Part shown: positions 20,501 to 28,435 of the stretch, one piece after another
Layout of the letters: the number at the start of each line of letters is the position of its first letter
How positions within the stretch are numbered: the first letter of the stretch is position 1
Assembly: GCF_029714405.1 (NCBI RefSeq)
Contig: NZ_CP121650.1
Span: 2,485,001 to 2,549,000 of the forward strand
Reading direction: 5' to 3'
DNA: 64,000 nt
Origin: Bradyrhizobium sp. CB82
GTDB lineage: Bacteria; Pseudomonadota; Alphaproteobacteria; Rhizobiales; Xanthobacteraceae
Position numbers and translations under genes: made by a program
The notes under the pieces: generated by a model
What the model saw: only the letters and a program-made list of their open reading frames with translations
The model's database searches: none
What the model was told of the DNA's origin: nothing

Positions 20501-21463
20501 ATGGTTGTTTTGAAGCGAGTGGTCCTGCTGGCGGCCGGCGTGTTGCTCGCCGTCTCGACAGCCATGGCGGTCGCTTCGCCGGCCAAGCCGAAGAAGGCGG
20601 CCGCGATCGTGGCACCGTCACTGCCGCAGCCGCCGCCGCTGCCGACTGAAGCCGAGCCGGTACCGCCGCGCGTCTATCTCTTCCGAGGCGCGCTGGGGCC
20701 GATCTTCTCGACCGGCATGGACCGCCTCGCGGAGCGGCTGACGGAAGCCGGCTTCAAGGCCGACGTCTACGAATTCACGATCTGCCGCCTGGTGGCCCAG
20801 CGTGCGATTTCCACCTACCGCGAAGAGCCTGCGCCGGTCGTGCTGATCGGGCATTCCATGGGCGGGCTGTGCTCGATCATCTTTGCCGAGATGTTTGCCG
20901 AGGAGAAGATTCCGGTCAGCCTCGTGATCACCATCGATCCCGCGCATGCGACCGGAAACGTGCCGCTCAACGTCGAGCGCTTCATCAACATCTATCTGTC
21001 CGACAGCGTGCTCGGCGGCGGCGACGTGGTCGCGGAGCCCGGCTATCGCGGCCATTATGCGAGCTTCGACCTGAAGCAGAACAAGCGCGTCACGCACATC
21101 AACATCGAGAAGTCTGAAGACATCCACCGCCAGATCGTCGACATGGTCGCGCAATTGCCGCGCGTGCCCGCGCAGGCACAGGGCGATCCCGTGCCACTGC
21201 GCTATCTCGTTCCCGGCGACTCGCTGGTTGAGTTGTGGGACTCGGGCGTGAAGCTGCCCATGCGGGCCGGGGACACGCTCGAGCGGATCGCCACGCAATA
21301 TCACGTGCCGGTGTGGTCGATCGCACAGGCCAACGGGTTGTACGAAAGCACGCCGCTTGCCGCCGCTCAGGACGTCATCATCCCGCGCCATCTGCTGCCG
21401 GCCATGCCGGCGCAGGCCGCCGCCACCCCGCCCAAGTCAGTCCCGCCCAAGTCAGTACGTTGA
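20501..21463 (+). CDS. Secreted alpha/beta hydrolase with C-terminal LysM
   Basis: A 320-residue protein. The signal peptide MVVLKRVVLLAAGVLLAVST is followed by a Pro-rich linker, a lipase-like domain with PRVYLFRGALGPIFSTGMDR and the nucleophile elbow IGHSMGG (Ser119), and a likely acid in ITIDPAHA. A LysM-like module at about 252-297 (MRAGDTLERIATQYHVPVWS) suggests peptidoglycan binding. The last residues PPKSVPPKSVR are a short duplication that runs into the 14-bp tandem array holding the stop codon. It is a paralogue of the 18325 protein, which lacks LysM. Confidence 0.82.
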   Translation: MVVLKRVVLLAAGVLLAVSTAMAVASPAKPKKAAAIVAPSLPQPPPLPTEAEPVPPRVYLFRGALGPIFSTGMDRLAERLTEAGFKADVYEFTICRLVAQRAISTYREEPAPVVLIGHSMGGLCSIIFAEMFAEEKIPVSLVITIDPAHATGNVPLNVERFINIYLSDSVLGGGDVVAEPGYRGHYASFDLKQNKRVTHINIEKSEDIHRQIVDMVAQLPRVPAQAQGDPVPLRYLVPGDSLVELWDSGVKLPMRAGDTLERIATQYHVPVWSIAQANGLYESTPLAAAQDVIIPRHLLPAMPAQAAATPPKSVPPKSVR

Positions 21464-21536
21464 GCTCAGTACGTTGAGCTCAGTACGTTGAGCTCAGTAC
21501 GTTGAGCTCAGTACGTTGAGCTCAATACGCTGAGCC
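21453..21536. repeat. 14-bp tandem repeat array (6 units)
   Basis: Unit CAGTACGTTGAGCT occurs five times exactly (21453-21522), plus a degenerate sixth copy CAATACGCTGAGCC. The first unit supplies the last codon and the TGA stop of the hydrolase-LysM gene. Each unit holds the palindrome TGAGCTCA across its junction. Confidence 0.97.
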
Positions 21537-21566
21537 AGTAAGCTGACGCTCGCGAAAAGGCTGCAG

Positions 21567-21594
21567 AAAAAAAGGGGCCCGGTCCGCGGCCCTT
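21567..21594 (-). terminator. Intrinsic terminator on the minus strand
   Basis: On the minus strand, stem GGGCC(G)/(C)GGCCC is followed by a run of seven T residues (AAAAAAA at 21567-21573 on the plus strand). It would end transcripts of the methyltransferase gene at 21701-22327. Confidence 0.7.
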
Positions 21595-21700
21595 CTCGTC
21601 AGTCGTTGTCGTGATGGATGACGGTATCTCGCGACTGCCGTCCTCGTTGTGCTTCGTTCCGTCGGAACCGAATGTCGGGCGGCCGGCCGGCGCGCAGATG

Positions 21701-22327
21701 TTACCGCGGCGACAGGAACGGAATGATCATCGGGACGCGGCGGCAATAGGCGCCGTAGGCGTCTTCGCCGAGCTCCTTCGACAGGAAGACTTCTTCCATC
21801 CGGCCCTTCTGCCACATGCCGAGCGAGATCAGGATGGCGCCGAGGATCGCCGTCACCGTGCCGACCGCGATACCGGTCGCGAGCATGCCGGCGATCAGGC
21901 CGGTGTAGATCGGATGACGCACGATGCCATACGGGCCGGTGTCGATGACGCGGTGGTCTTCCTTGTGGGTAATCGTGTTCGACCAGAACTTGCCGAGATG
22001 AAGACGTCCCCACCAGGTGAAGGAAATTCCGCCGAGCACGACGAGCGCTGCGATGTAGACGCCGGTGTCGCCGAACACCCACAGCGGTTTCTCGTTCAGC
22101 ACTTCCGCGGTCCACGGCGTGAACAGGATGCCGCCGATCAGGATCGGCAGGCGATAGCGTTGCGAGTCCAGCGTCATCACCTGCTTCTTGGTGCGGCCCT
22201 GCCAGAACGATGCTCCCACCCAGCTCGCAAGCCAGGCGAGCCAGATCAGCGCCAGCAGTTTGGTCGGCCAGGTCGTGGTCCAGCCACCCCAGGCGAAAGA
22301 GAGAAGCTTGCTGAAATCAAAGGACAT
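21701..22327 (-). CDS. Isoprenylcysteine carboxyl methyltransferase-family membrane protein
   Basis: A 208-residue inner-membrane protein with about four to five hydrophobic segments (KLLALIWLAWLASWVGASFW, LPILIGGILFTPW, GVYIAALVVLGGISFTWW, LIAGMLATGIAVGTVTAILG). The SAM-binding signature of the ICMT/PEMT superfamily is present: VIDTGPYGIVRHPIYTG, followed by EEVFLSKELGEDAYGAYCRRVP. Bacterial members methylate lipids or unknown substrates; true protein prenylation is not expected. It lies 30 bp downstream of the SDR gene on the same strand and is probably co-transcribed with it. Confidence 0.85.
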   Translation of the reverse strand: MSFDFSKLLSFAWGGWTTTWPTKLLALIWLAWLASWVGASFWQGRTKKQVMTLDSQRYRLPILIGGILFTPWTAEVLNEKPLWVFGDTGVYIAALVVLGGISFTWWGRLHLGKFWSNTITHKEDHRVIDTGPYGIVRHPIYTGLIAGMLATGIAVGTVTAILGAILISLGMWQKGRMEEVFLSKELGEDAYGAYCRRVPMIIPFLSPR

Positions 22328-22357
22328 GCGGAAAGGTTCTTGCTTCTGGGCTTGGGC

Positions 22358-23389
22358 TCAGCTCGCGCGCGAGCTGAGCGCGTGACGCTCGATGCCGGCC
22401 GGCGTTTGCAGGCCGCCGCGTGCGAGCAGATGGGTGATGGTTTCGCGCAGCACCGGCTCGATCGGGCGCGGCGCATAGCCGAGCTCGGTGCGCGCCTTGT
22501 CGATCGAGAGGTCGCTGGCGGCAAGTGCGATGCGCACGCCCTCGCCCGTGCCGTTGGGCGGCCGGTGTGTGACGTGGTCGGAGATGTATTCCAGCATGAT
22601 CGCCGAAAGCTCGGCGAGCCTGCCGGGTACCGCGATGGGGTACTGCTTGCGGCCGCTGATCACCGACATCATGCGCAGGATCTGCCCGAGCCGGACGCAG
22701 TCGCCGCCGAGAATATAGCGCTGCCCGATGCGGCCGCGCTCCATCGCGAGCACGAGGCCCATGGCGACGTCGCGCACATCGACCAGGTTGACGAGGAAGT
22801 TGATGTGCGGCTGCACTTTCTTTTGCAGGAAGTACCACAGCATCGCGGTCGGTGGCGTGAGATCGTGATCGACCGGCCCGATCGGCATTGTCGGCGTTCC
22901 GATGACGAGCGGGAAGCCCGCCGCCGCGGCCTTTGCCGCGCAATGCTCGGCAAGCGACTTCGACCGCGTATAGGCGCCCGGCATCGCGTCGGCCGGCTGC
23001 AGCGCCTCCTCGGCAGGAACGCCCGCGAGCTGCGAGTAGGGGAACAGGATCGATTCCGTCGAGCAGTGCAGGAAGCGCGATACGCCGCGCAGTTGCGCGG
23101 CCGTCAGCACGACCTCGGTGCCGCGGCAATTGACCTCGTGGAAATCCTGCTTGTTGGCGACCCACATGCCAGGCAGGCCGGCGAGGTGATAGACCTGATC
23201 GACGCCCGCGAGCGCGCGATCGACCGCGTCGCCGTCGAGCACCGAGCCCGCGACGTAGTCGACGTCAGCACACGGCGTGGCCGGCGGCCGCACATCGAGA
23301 ACGCGCACCCGCTGCCCCCTGCCGCGGAGCGCTTCTACAAGATGATGTCCGATGAAGCCGCTGCCACCGGTAACCAGTACGAGAGTCAT
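22358..23389 (-). CDS. NAD-dependent epimerase/dehydratase (extended SDR)
   Basis: A 343-residue Rossmann enzyme. The NAD(P)-binding motif VTGGSGFIGHHL is at 6-17, followed by VYHLAGLPGMW, LHCSTESILFPYS and the catalytic YTRSK with Tyr and Lys. The layout resembles dihydroflavonol reductase, 3beta-HSD and the hopanoid-associated HpnA group. The ICMT-type methyltransferase 30 bp downstream suggests a shared lipid or isoprenoid pathway, which is inference. The Mpo1-like gene lies 32 bp upstream on the same strand. Confidence 0.87.
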   Translation of the reverse strand: MTLVLVTGGSGFIGHHLVEALRGRGQRVRVLDVRPPATPCADVDYVAGSVLDGDAVDRALAGVDQVYHLAGLPGMWVANKQDFHEVNCRGTEVVLTAAQLRGVSRFLHCSTESILFPYSQLAGVPAEEALQPADAMPGAYTRSKSLAEHCAAKAAAAGFPLVIGTPTMPIGPVDHDLTPPTAMLWYFLQKKVQPHINFLVNLVDVRDVAMGLVLAMERGRIGQRYILGGDCVRLGQILRMMSVISGRKQYPIAVPGRLAELSAIMLEYISDHVTHRPPNGTGEGVRIALAASDLSIDKARTELGYAPRPIEPVLRETITHLLARGGLQTPAGIERHALSSRAS

Positions 23390-23421
23390 GAAGAAGGTTG
23401 CTGCTGTTCCGCTCTGGAATC

Positions 23422-23940
23422 TTATCGGGTTGAAAGGGAGTTGGCCGGAAGAGGCGCGAGAATCGCGGCGAGGTCACGACGAAAACCCAACGCAATGAAC
23501 AATTTTGCCATTACAAACATCGGTCCGAGCAAAAGATGAGACGGAAAGGTGAACAGCGAGGCCTCGCGCCCCTCGAAAACCTTGTGGCCGATGGCCTGCG
23601 CGGCGAAGCCGAGCGCCACCAGCGTGGCGAATATCGCCCACATCGTCAGTGTGCTGACTTGCGCCGCAATGGTCGTCGCGATTGAAAACAGCACGATGGA
23701 CGCGGCCAGAATGCCTGTGCCGAGCGCCACATCCAGCAGCAGCCAATAAATGAGGACCGGCAACGCCAGGATCACCGCAAGGCTGAGGTCGAATCCGAAC
23801 AGCGGGACCTTCACCAGCGTCAGCGGCATCACGGCACCCGTGAACAGCAGGAGGATACCGATCACATGCATCGCCGTGTTCCGGGGATCGCGATGGTACT
23901 CGACATAAACGGCAAGTTGGCGCTGAAAAAAGCCACCCAT
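23422..23940 (-). CDS. Mpo1-like/DUF962 membrane protein
   Basis: A 172-residue integral membrane protein of the YGL010w/Mpo1 family. Conserved His-containing motifs are present: VEYHRDPRNTAMHVIGI near the N-terminus and AIGHKVFEGREASL past the middle, separated by hydrophobic helices. Yeast Mpo1 is an Fe(II)-dependent dioxygenase in alpha-oxidation of 2-hydroxy fatty acids; whether bacterial homologues share this is not known to me. Start ATG 23940 (MGGFFQRQLAVY) matches the family N-terminus. It heads a three-gene minus-strand run with the SDR and ICMT genes. Confidence 0.85.
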   Translation of the reverse strand: MGGFFQRQLAVYVEYHRDPRNTAMHVIGILLLFTGAVMPLTLVKVPLFGFDLSLAVILALPVLIYWLLLDVALGTGILAASIVLFSIATTIAAQVSTLTMWAIFATLVALGFAAQAIGHKVFEGREASLFTFPSHLLLGPMFVMAKLFIALGFRRDLAAILAPLPANSLSTR

Positions 23941-24110
23941 CTTGGTCTCACTGAGGATGCAGGTCGGAGGAAGCGACAAGCCTATAGCATCTGCTTGTCC
24001 CCTGTACAAACCGGCCCATTTGTCGCGCAGAGCAGGCATTCGAGGCGGCGAGTGCGCGTAAAAACAGTCAGGGGTTCAAGGGGTTCCGAGCATGCCCCAG
24101 ACGCGATCGA

Positions 24111-24773
24111 TTAGCGCTTTTTGGCCGGCTTCTTGGCCGGTGCCGCAGGTTTGGGCACCGCAGGCTCGTCGGGGAGTTTTGCAAGCGTCAGGATCTGCAT
24201 CTGCCCGTTTGCGGCCGAGGTCGGGCGCGCGCGGTCGAGGAATTGCTCCTCGCCAAGGCCGATCGACTGGATGCGCTTGGCGGAAATCTTGAACGTGTTG
24301 ACCAGCACGTCGCGGATCGCATCCGCACGGCGCTGGCTCAGGATCGCATTGGCTTCCCGCGTCTTCGAATTGGATTCGACATGGCCGACGATCAGGAAGG
24401 TGTAGGGCAGCAGCGAGGCGTGAACCAGCGCATCCGCGATACGGCCGACCGTCTGGTAGGACGAGGGCTGGATGATCGGCGTGTCGTCGTCGAACTGGAT
24501 TGGCGTATTGAAAGCGGGCAGGCTCGCAAGGTCAGGCGCGATCAGCGGACGATTCACCGGGCCCGGATCGTTCTTGATCCGCGTCTTGGCCCTCTCCATC
24601 ACCTGCGGCTTCAGCGCCGCGAGGTCGAGATCGGGGGCAGTTTCGAAATGGTTGAGCTTGGCGACGATGTCGTCGCGGGTCGGCGGCGCCGTCTGCGCGC
24701 CCACGGGGACTGCCGCGAGCGCCAGGGCGAGCGCGAAGCCGATCGATTGCAGGGTGAGCCCGGCCGCGCGCAT
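24111..24773 (-). CDS. OmpA-family periplasmic/outer-membrane protein
   Basis: A 220-residue exported protein. The signal peptide runs to about AVPVGAQ (residue 27). An OmpA-like peptidoglycan-binding domain covers about 95-205: PIQFDDDTPIIQPSS, FLIVGHVESNSKTREANAIL, LSQRRADAIRDVLV and RIQSIGLGEEQFLD. A Lys/Ala/Pro-rich tail follows (PAAPAKKPAKKR). Its ATG overlaps the stop of the upstream Cys-rich gene (TGATG at 24771-24775), which indicates translational coupling. The NxxLSxxRA motif expected for OmpA is present as NAILSQRRA. Confidence 0.9.
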   Translation of the reverse strand: MRAAGLTLQSIGFALALALAAVPVGAQTAPPTRDDIVAKLNHFETAPDLDLAALKPQVMERAKTRIKNDPGPVNRPLIAPDLASLPAFNTPIQFDDDTPIIQPSSYQTVGRIADALVHASLLPYTFLIVGHVESNSKTREANAILSQRRADAIRDVLVNTFKISAKRIQSIGLGEEQFLDRARPTSAANGQMQILTLAKLPDEPAVPKPAAPAKKPAKKR

Positions 24774-25219
24774 CAGCGATACCCCGCGTCGTCCACCGCC
24801 TTCAGGCAGTTGTTGCTGACCCCCTTGGGCGTCGAGATCAGGCAGGGAATCGACTTGCTGGTCTCCTTGGTCGAGCCGCCGCACACCTTGACGATCTCGC
24901 GCTGGCACGCATTCGCCACGGTCACGCGGGCGGCGACCCGCTTCTGGATGGCGTCGAAGGCCGCGAGATAATCGGTCTGGCACTGCGGCGACAGCACATC
25001 CCGGTTGCGCGACAGGCATTCCTTCAGCCGCGTCGAATCCGGGTTCACGCCGCGGCAATTGGCCACGATCTCCGCACCGCAGCTTTTGGCCAGCATGCCG
25101 ATCGCATCGCCAAAGCTCATCGTCTCCGCCGTCGCCAGCGACGGCATGCCAAATCCAAGTACGGCGAGTGTAATGAAGCCCCGGGCCATGGCCGCATCTG
25201 ATACGGGGAAGTTCGCCAT
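24773..25219 (-). CDS. Exported cysteine-rich repeat protein
   Basis: A 148-residue exported protein with a signal sequence (MARGFITLAVLGFGMPSLATA from residue 11). The mature part holds about nine Cys in two modules like the GLG1/Cys-rich FGFR repeat: LAKSCGAEIVANC, KECLSRNRDVLSPQC, ANACQREIVKVCGG and NNCLKAVDDAGY. Bacterial members are uncharacterised and probably form periplasmic disulfides. It is coupled to the OmpA-family gene by a TGATG overlap, so the two likely act together at the cell envelope. Two starts, 25219 and 25189, are plausible. Confidence 0.8.
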   Translation of the reverse strand: MANFPVSDAAMARGFITLAVLGFGMPSLATAETMSFGDAIGMLAKSCGAEIVANCRGVNPDSTRLKECLSRNRDVLSPQCQTDYLAAFDAIQKRVAARVTVANACQREIVKVCGGSTKETSKSIPCLISTPKGVSNNCLKAVDDAGYR

Positions 25220-25280
25220 GGTCAAGGGGCGTGGAGCAAGGAAAGCCGGCGGCGTAACGCCGCCGCAACAGGGCGCGGCC

Positions 25281-27854
25281 TCACGCCCGCTGCACGAAAC
25301 TGTCCACGACCTTCTTCTCGCCGGCCTTGTCGAAAGCGATGGTGAGCTTGTTGCCGTCGATCTTGGCAACCCGGCCGTAGCCGAATTTCTCGTGGAAGAC
25401 GCGGTCGCCAATCGAGAATTCGGACGTCGTGCCGGTGGATTTTGCCACCAGCTCGCCCTCGATCGTCATCGGGCCGCGGCGGCGCGACGAAAAACTGCCG
25501 CCGAAATCGGGCGCGGAGGAAAACGGCGAGGGCTCTTCCTCGAAGCCGCCGCGACCGCCGCCGTTGCGGCCGCCCTGGCCACGGTCGCGATGAGCTTGGG
25601 CGCGCTGCCAGCCCGGCGTCGAATAGCTCGAGCCAAACGCTTCCATGTCGTCGAACCGCGAGGCGCCGTAACCGCCGGTGCCGCCCCAGGCCGATCCGCC
25701 CTTGGATTCCGTGATCTCGACATTGGCCGCCGGCAATTCGTCGAGGAAACGTGAGGGGATCGTGGTCGACCAGGTGCCGTGGATCCGGCGGTTGGTCGCA
25801 AAATAGAGTTTTGCGCGGCGGCGGGCGCGGGTCAGGCCGACATGGCCGAGCCGGCGCTCTTCCTCCAGGCCGGCGCGGCCCTGTTCGTCGAGGGTGCGCT
25901 GGCTCGGGAACAGGCCTTCCTCCCAGCCCGGCAGGAACACGTTGTCGAATTCGAGCCCCTTGGCCGAATGCAGAGTCATCAGCGACACCGCGTCTTCCTC
26001 GGTGCCGCCGTCGCGATCCATTACCAGCGAGATGTGCTCGAGGAATCCTTGCAGGTTCTCGAACTCCTCCATCGAGCGCACGAGCTCCTTGAGGTTTTCG
26101 AGCCGGCCCGCGGCGTCCGCCGAGCGGTCCTTCTGCCACATCTCGGTATAGCCGCTCTCGTCGAGCACGATCTGGGCGAGATCGGTGTGTGTGGTCACCT
26201 CGCGCTGGGCGCGCCAGCGGTCGAATTGCGTGACGAGATCGCGCAAGGAGCCGCGTGCCTTCGGCTTCAGCTCGTCGGTCTCGACCACGGCGCGCGCCGC
26301 CTCGAACAGCGGAATGCGGCGCTTGCGGGCGTGGTCATGCAGCATCTGCACGGTGGCATCGCCTAGCCCGCGCTTCGGCGTGTTGACGATGCGCTCGAAG
26401 GCGAGATCGTCGGCCGGCGAATTGATCACGCGCAAGTAGGCGAGCGCATCGCGGATTTCGGCGCGCTCATAGAAGCGCGGGCCGCCGATCACGCGATAGG
26501 GCAGGCCGAGCGTGACGAAACGATCTTCGAACTCGCGCATCTGGTAGGATGCGCGGACCAGGATCGCGATCTCGTTGAGCTTCTCGCCCTGGCGCTGGAG
26601 CTGCTCGATCTCCTCGCCGATGCCGCGGGCCTCCTCTTCCGAATCCCAGGCGCCGGTGACGGTGACCTTCTCGCCGTCCTCATCCTCGGTGCGCAGCGTC
26701 TTGCCGAGCCGGCCTTCGTTGTGCGCAATCAGATGCGAGGCGGCGGCAAGGATGTGGCCGGTCGAGCGGTAATTGCGCTCGAGGCGGATGACCTTGGCGC
26801 CAGGAAAATCGTGCTCGAAGCGTAGGATGTTGTCGACCTCCGCGCCGCGCCAGCCATAGATCGACTGGTCGTCGTCGCCGACACAGCAGATGTTTTTGGT
26901 GGGCGCCGCCGCCGCCACCGTCATTCCGGTGCGATGCGGAGCATCGAATCCGGAATCTCGATCGGTGGACTCATTTCCAGATTCCGGGTTCAGGCCTTCG
27001 GCCTGCCCCGGAATGACGGCTTGTGGGGATGGCTTCGCCGCCGGCGCCTGCGACAACAGCCGCAGCCACAGATACTGCGCGACGTTGGTGTCCTGGTATT
27101 CGTCGACCAGGATGTATTTGAAACGCTGCTGGTACTGCCGGAGGATATCCGGGTGCTCACGGAAGATGCGGATGTTCTCCAGCAGCAGATCGCCGAAATC
27201 GGCAGCGTTCAGGATCTTCAGCCGCTCCTGATAGCTCGCATAGAGCTTGCCGCCCTTGCCGTTGGCGAACATCGCGGCTTCGCCCGACGGCACCTGCGTC
27301 GGGTTCAGCCCGCGGTTCTTCCAGCCGTCGATCAGGCCGGCCAGCATGCGCGCCGGCCAGCGCTTGTCGTCGATGTTTTCGGCTTGCAGGAGCTGCTTCA
27401 ACAGCCGCACCTGATCGTCGACATCGAGCACGGTGAAATTCGACTTGAGCTGCGCGAGCTCGGCGTGTGTCCGCAGGATCCGGCCGCCGATCGAGTGGAA
27501 GGTGCCGAGCCACGGCATGCCTTCGACCGCCTGTCCCAGCATCTGGCCGAGGCGGTGCTTCATCTCGCGCGCGGCCTTGTTGGTGAAGGTCACCGACAGG
27601 ATCTCGCCGGGGCGCGCGCGGCCCTGGCTCAGGATATGGGCGATGCGCGTGGTAAGCACGCGCGTCTTGCCGGTGCCGGCGCCGGCGAGCACCAGCACGG
27701 GGCCGTCCAGCGTCTCCACGGCGTCGCGCTGCTCGGGATTGAGGCCGCTCAGATATTTCGGGCCTACCGAGGCACGGGCGCGCGCGGCAATGCCGCCGGC
27801 CGCGGGCTGGTGGTCGGGAACGCCGTGAGAGGTGATTTTGCTCGGCTCGGTCAT
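25281..27854 (-). CDS. pcrA: UvrD/PcrA-type superfamily 1 DNA helicase
   Basis: An 857-residue 3'-5' helicase. Motif I AGAGTGKT is at 57-64, followed by SVTFTNKAAREM, motif II LVDEYQDTN, motif III GDDDQSIYGWRGA, motif IV RLERNYRST, and motifs V-VI with LMTLHSAKGLEFDNVFLPG and EEERRLGHVGLTRARRR. The C-terminal tail holds a Gly-rich linker (ARDRGQGGRNGGGRGG-like) and a Tudor-like RNA-polymerase-binding end (GDRVFHEKFGYGRVAKI). A family A palindromic repeat (26918-27019) is inserted in frame between motifs II and III, adding about 34 residues. Start ATG 27854; a longer frame upstream is repeat-like. Confidence 0.94.
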   Translation of the reverse strand: MTEPSKITSHGVPDHQPAAGGIAARARASVGPKYLSGLNPEQRDAVETLDGPVLVLAGAGTGKTRVLTTRIAHILSQGRARPGEILSVTFTNKAAREMKHRLGQMLGQAVEGMPWLGTFHSIGGRILRTHAELAQLKSNFTVLDVDDQVRLLKQLLQAENIDDKRWPARMLAGLIDGWKNRGLNPTQVPSGEAAMFANGKGGKLYASYQERLKILNAADFGDLLLENIRIFREHPDILRQYQQRFKYILVDEYQDTNVAQYLWLRLLSQAPAAKPSPQAVIPGQAEGLNPESGNESTDRDSGFDAPHRTGMTVAAAAPTKNICCVGDDDQSIYGWRGAEVDNILRFEHDFPGAKVIRLERNYRSTGHILAAASHLIAHNEGRLGKTLRTEDEDGEKVTVTGAWDSEEEARGIGEEIEQLQRQGEKLNEIAILVRASYQMREFEDRFVTLGLPYRVIGGPRFYERAEIRDALAYLRVINSPADDLAFERIVNTPKRGLGDATVQMLHDHARKRRIPLFEAARAVVETDELKPKARGSLRDLVTQFDRWRAQREVTTHTDLAQIVLDESGYTEMWQKDRSADAAGRLENLKELVRSMEEFENLQGFLEHISLVMDRDGGTEEDAVSLMTLHSAKGLEFDNVFLPGWEEGLFPSQRTLDEQGRAGLEEERRLGHVGLTRARRRAKLYFATNRRIHGTWSTTIPSRFLDELPAANVEITESKGGSAWGGTGGYGASRFDDMEAFGSSYSTPGWQRAQAHRDRGQGGRNGGGRGGFEEEPSPFSSAPDFGGSFSSRRRGPMTIEGELVAKSTGTTSEFSIGDRVFHEKFGYGRVAKIDGNKLTIAFDKAGEKKVVDSFVQRA
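26918..27019. repeat. Family A palindromic repeat inside a helicase gene
   Basis: A 102-bp copy with perfect 12-bp inverted ends CCGTCATTCCGG/CCGGAATGACGG. It lies within the UvrD/PcrA coding sequence. Its length is a multiple of three, and it translates without stop as about 34 residues, including AVIPGQAEGLNPESGN. Confidence 0.92.
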
Positions 27855-28108
27855 GCGAATCAGTGGCCCCACGATGGCACCGCGGGGTGGCGGAAGGGAG
27901 CCTTCATAACAGGGATTAGCCCCAATATGGGGCGGCGGCGAGGGGTTTTCCACGTGCGCCAAGGGCCGATTTGTTCCTGCCCTCCGGGCGAATTTCCGCC
28001 CCCTCAGCCAGGAACCTTCGTTTCGCGCCCGAGATTGTCTGTCCAAACGAGGCGTGGCGCGAGGCCCGCGCCGGATCGCGGACAAACATCGAGACGGAGG
28101 TTTTGACC

Positions 28109-28282
28109 ATGCTTGGCTGGGTTGTGACGTTTTTGGTTATCGCACTGATCGCCGGTATCCTGGGCTTCGGTGGCATCGCCGGCGCTTCGATCGAAATCGC
28201 CAAGGTCATCTTCTTCATTGCGGTCGTGCTGTTCCTGATCTCGGCCGTGTTCGGATTGGCCCGCGGCCGCACCAGGGTCTAG
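28109..28282 (+). CDS. DUF1328 small membrane protein (YtjA family)
   Basis: A 57-residue protein with two hydrophobic helices: MLGWVVTFLVIALIAGILGF and IAKVIFFIAVVLFLISAVFG. The motif FGGIAGASIEIAK is characteristic of UPF0391/DUF1328. A strong GGAGG at 28096-28100 decides the ATG at 28109. These proteins are often induced by envelope or general stress; no regulatory site is visible here. It is followed at 28303 by a family C repeat. Confidence 0.93.
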   Translation: MLGWVVTFLVIALIAGILGFGGIAGASIEIAKVIFFIAVVLFLISAVFGLARGRTRV

Positions 28283-28302
28283 GTGGCTTTATCGCGTCAT
28301 AA

Positions 28303-28404
28303 GCCCCTCATGGTGAGGCGCGCGAAGCGCGTCTCGAACCATGAGGCCCGAACCCTGGCCTACATCCTTCGAGACGCCCGCTTCGCGGGCTCCCAGGATG
28401 AGGA
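28303..28404. repeat. Palindromic repeat, family C copy 1
   Basis: The element runs from CCTCATGGTGAGG through stem GCGCGCGAAGCGCG, AACCATGAGG, CATCCTTCGAGACGCCCG and CAGGATGAGGAG. Other copies lie at 30584-30709 and 43743-43848. Confidence 0.85.
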
Positions 28405-28435
28405 GTTAGAGTATGAGGCAGTAGGTGCCGCGCGC

